Assembly: GCA_042218115.1 (NCBI GenBank)
Contig: JBDGRJ010000032.1
Coordinates: 1 to 8,142 of the forward strand
Reading direction: 5' to 3'
DNA from: JBDGRJ01 sp042218115
GTDB taxonomy: Bacteria > Patescibacteriota > Patescibacteriia > Magasanikbacterales > UBA922
Length of the DNA: 8,142 nt
Both the position numbers and the translations under genes were made by a program. The notes beneath the pieces are model-generated. The model saw only the letters and a program-made list of their open reading frames with translations, searched no databases and was not told the DNA's origin. Position 1 is the stretch's first letter. Every line of letters starts with the position of its first letter. Positions 7,661-8,142 of this stretch are shown here, piece by piece.

Positions 7661-7672
7661 CCTCCGTAGGAG
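7661..7672 (-). promoter_or_regulatory. Ribosome-binding site of the lipoprotein gene, within a small hairpin
   Basis: Leftward the sequence reads CTCC-TAC-GGAGG then TTTGTC and ATG. GGAGG is a near-perfect Shine-Dalgarno at 6-base spacing and fixes the start. The preceding CTCC can pair with GGAG (4 bp, 3-base loop), so mild occlusion of the site is possible. Confidence 0.7.
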
Positions 7673-7687
7673 AGTCTAATTGGTTAG

Positions 7688-7765
7688 TTAGGCAGGCGCC
7701 AACCTGCGGCGATGGAACCCGCCCACGAAGGAGCGGGCATCAACGCCGCAGGTTATTCTCCACAC
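7688..7765 (-). CDS. Possible leader peptide upstream of the lipoprotein gene
   Basis: AAGGAGG (7772-7778) is a strong Shine-Dalgarno with no long gene behind it. At 6-base spacing is GTG 7765, opening a 25-codon frame (begins MWRITCGVD, ends RRRLAPA) that runs through the GC-rich stem-loop and stops 33 bases before the lipoprotein ATG. An alternative ATG at 7769, only 2 bases from the Shine-Dalgarno, gives MRVENNLRR (7740-7769), whose TGA overlaps a second ATG opening an 18-codon frame (MPAPSWAGS..., 7684-7740). Translation of any of these would unfold the hairpin. The hairpin's GC content makes stop-free frames likelier by chance, so this is a candidate only. Confidence 0.3.
   Translation of the reverse strand: MWRITCGVDARSFVGGFHRRRLAPA
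7701..7754 (-). repeat. GC-rich REP-like stem-loop in the lipoprotein 5' leader
   Basis: AACCTGCGGCG (7701-7711) pairs with CGCCGCAGGTT (7744-7754), 11 bp. Inside, CCCGC (7718-7722) pairs with GCGGG (7733-7737) around a 10-base loop, and GATG (7711-7714) can pair with CATC (7738-7741) as an alternative register. No T-run follows in the leftward direction, so it is not a simple terminator. The inner part (GGAGCGGGC and its complement) resembles the repetitive extragenic palindromes of GC-rich Proteobacteria; that is inference. It sits 47 bases upstream of the lipoprotein start and could protect or regulate the mRNA. Confidence 0.65.
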
Positions 7766-7786
7766 GCATATCCTCCTTGCTTGTAA
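7748..7786 (-). repeat. Right inverted repeat (IRR) flanking the lipoprotein cassette
   Basis: Read leftward, TTACAAGCAAG (7786-7776), TGCGTGTGGAG (7768-7758) and CCTGC (7752-7748) repeat the blocks of 6967-6993 in order. The extra bases here are GAGGATA (7775-7769), which supplies the leader Shine-Dalgarno, and AATAA (7757-7753). A further copy of GCTTGTAAAGA in direct orientation occurs at 6941-6951 and 7779-7789. Confidence 0.75.
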
Positions 7787-7792
7787 AGAGCA

Positions 7793-7812
7793 TTATCCTA
7801 ATCTTAGGATAA
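7793..7812. promoter_or_regulatory. Perfect 20-bp palindrome, candidate operator
   Basis: TTATCCTAA (7793-7801) and TTAGGATAA (7804-7812) are exact inverted copies separated by TC. The palindrome begins about 7 bases after the -10 of the leftward promoter, so it covers the expected transcription start. That is a typical place for a dimeric repressor. As RNA it would form a 5'-terminal hairpin that could stabilise the message instead. Confidence 0.6.
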
Positions 7813-7818
7813 CAAGAA

Positions 7819-7847
7819 AAAATAACACAGATAAAGAGAGTTGTCAA
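7819..7847 (-). promoter_or_regulatory. Sigma70-type promoter for the lipoprotein gene
   Basis: Read leftward: TTGACA (7847-7842), exactly 17 bases, then TATTTT (7824-7819). The -35 is a perfect consensus and the -10 matches 4 of 6. The predicted start is near 7812, giving a leader of about 158 bases before the lipoprotein ATG. Upstream is AT-rich (GGAAAAAACATG), which can act as an UP element. Confidence 0.6.
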
Positions 7848-7910
7848 CATGTTTTTTCCACAATTAAGCTGTTTTTTGTTTAAATTAAAGGTAAAATTTA
7901 AGTTATTAGT

Positions 7911-7939
7911 TTGATTGGCTAAAAAGATATAGTTATGTT
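7911..7939 (+). promoter_or_regulatory. Candidate rightward promoter for the small ORF
   Basis: TTGATT (7911-7916), 17 bases, TATGTT (7934-7939); each box matches 4 of 6 consensus bases. A start near 7946 would give a very short leader before ATG 7954. The surrounding DNA is about 22% GC (13 of 60 at 7861-7920), so a chance match is quite possible. Confidence 0.3.
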
Positions 7940-7953
7940 AATATAAGCTTGTA

Positions 7954-8100
7954 ATGAAAAATATGACCAAAAAAACAAAACAACCCAAAACTAAAGAAGA
8001 GATTATTGAGCAAATAAAGCCTGTGCTCAAAAACATAAAGTCATTAAAGCGAGCATTTTTATTGGTTATGTCAGAGGGCAGGTTGCAAAAAACAACCTGA
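7954..8100 (+). CDS. Small basic protein, 48 residues, or 5' part of a frameshifted gene
   Basis: ATG 7954 to TGA 8098-8100 encodes a Lys-rich peptide (begins MKNMTKKTKQ) with an amphipathic helix-like stretch EEIIEQIKPVLKNIKSLKR at about residues 15-33. No clear Shine-Dalgarno precedes it; an internal ATG at 7963 is an alternative. It is divergent from the lipoprotein gene. The last 14 residues (RAFLLVMSEGRLQKTT region) look less protein-like than what frame +1 gives from 8048 on. Either this is a genuine small protein or it is the N-terminus of a longer protein continuing in the other frame. Not recognised. Confidence 0.4.
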   Translation: MKNMTKKTKQPKTKEEIIEQIKPVLKNIKSLKRAFLLVMSEGRLQKTT

Positions 8101-8142
8101 AGTAAAGTGTCCACGATGTACTCATCCAGTACATAAGTTTGA
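8048..8142 (+). pseudogene. Zinc-ribbon-like segment in a shifted frame, cut by the window end
   Basis: After the stop at 8045-8047 this frame is open to the window edge and reads SEHFYWLCQRAGC, then KKQPEVKCPRC, THPVHKF. The C-x4-C...C-P-x-C arrangement followed by H-x-x-x-H-K-F resembles N-terminal zinc ribbons of transposases and small nucleic-acid-binding proteins. There is no ATG, GTG or TTG in this frame before the cysteines, so it needs a frameshift from the 7954 ORF, a mutation, or it is a chance reading. Calling it a broken or recoded gene is tentative. Confidence 0.3.

Larger units (their letters stand above)
7787..7953. other. AT-rich divergent intergenic region
   Basis: The gap between the right inverted repeat and the small ORF holds the 20-bp palindrome, the leftward promoter, an AACATGTT palindrome (7846-7853) just behind its -35, and the weak rightward promoter. 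I see no RNA gene, riboswitch or coding region in it. Confidence 0.6.

Noticed and set aside
7287..7679. Long open frames on the + strand opposite the lipoprotein gene
   Set aside because: They are antisense to a gene with a signal peptide, lipobox and strong ribosome-binding site; they start without a Shine-Dalgarno and show no recognisable protein features.
7687..7754. Integron attC site (GTTAGGC at 7687-7693 fits the GTTRRRY core)
   Set aside because: The partner RYYYAAC core and paired L-boxes are not where an attC needs them, and the site lies upstream of the gene, not at its 3' end.
7854..7862. DnaA box (TTTTCCACA) suggesting an origin
   Set aside because: A single degenerate match in very AT-rich DNA, with no cluster and no dnaA/dnaN neighbours visible.
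8116..8134. Short hairpin ATGTACT/AGTACAT at the window end as a terminator
   Set aside because: A 7-bp A-T-rich stem without a T-run, lying inside the zinc-ribbon-like frame; likely coincidence.

Overview
The window most likely comes from a Patescibacteria (Candidate Phyla Radiation) genome, probably Parcubacteria-like. The main evidence is a single giant, cysteine-patterned, apparently secreted protein that fills 1-6894. Its motifs (C-x4-[DEQ]-C modules, ADKNRMPIRR followed by VNWGD, and a VQVLDNWGWC tail) match large hypothetical proteins I remember from that group. This is recall, not a database result. The standard code fits: about 2,300 codons contain no in-frame TGA, which argues against the TGA=Gly code of Gracilibacteria and Absconditabacteria.

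Layout. 1-6894 (+) is the 3' part of the giant gene. It is open from base 1, so its start and any signal peptide lie upstream. In order it has a beta-sandwich carbohydrate-binding-like domain, a run of C-x6-C repeats, five dispersed C-x5-C modules, a long AT-rich middle of unknown fold, a TIG/PKD-like region, two coiled coils and a short Cys/Trp tail. Base composition is mosaic: about 50% GC at both ends and about 25-40% from roughly 2,050-2,280 to 6,370, with the frame intact throughout.

6895-7021 is intergenic, with a weak terminator candidate and two back-to-back hairpins. 7022-7654 (-) encodes a 210-residue lipoprotein with 12 cysteines after the lipobox, at higher GC than the DNA around it. 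This gene and its leader are flanked by matching inverted repeats (6967-6993 and 7748-7786). Upstream of it, reading leftward, are a strong ribosome-binding site, a GC-rich stem-loop, possible leader peptides, a 20-bp palindrome and a near-consensus promoter. The palindrome sits where transcription should begin.

The right end (7787-8142) is very AT-rich. It holds a divergent promoter candidate, a 48-residue basic ORF, and in another frame a cut-off CPxC zinc-ribbon-like segment that may be the continuation of that ORF after a frameshift.

The giant protein and the lipoprotein both look like surface, disulfide-rich products, but nothing in the sequence shows that they work together: they are convergent and differ in composition. 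The most unusual part is 6941-7850, which looks like a small regulated lipoprotein cassette bounded by inverted repeats and inserted beside a conserved CPR surface-protein gene.
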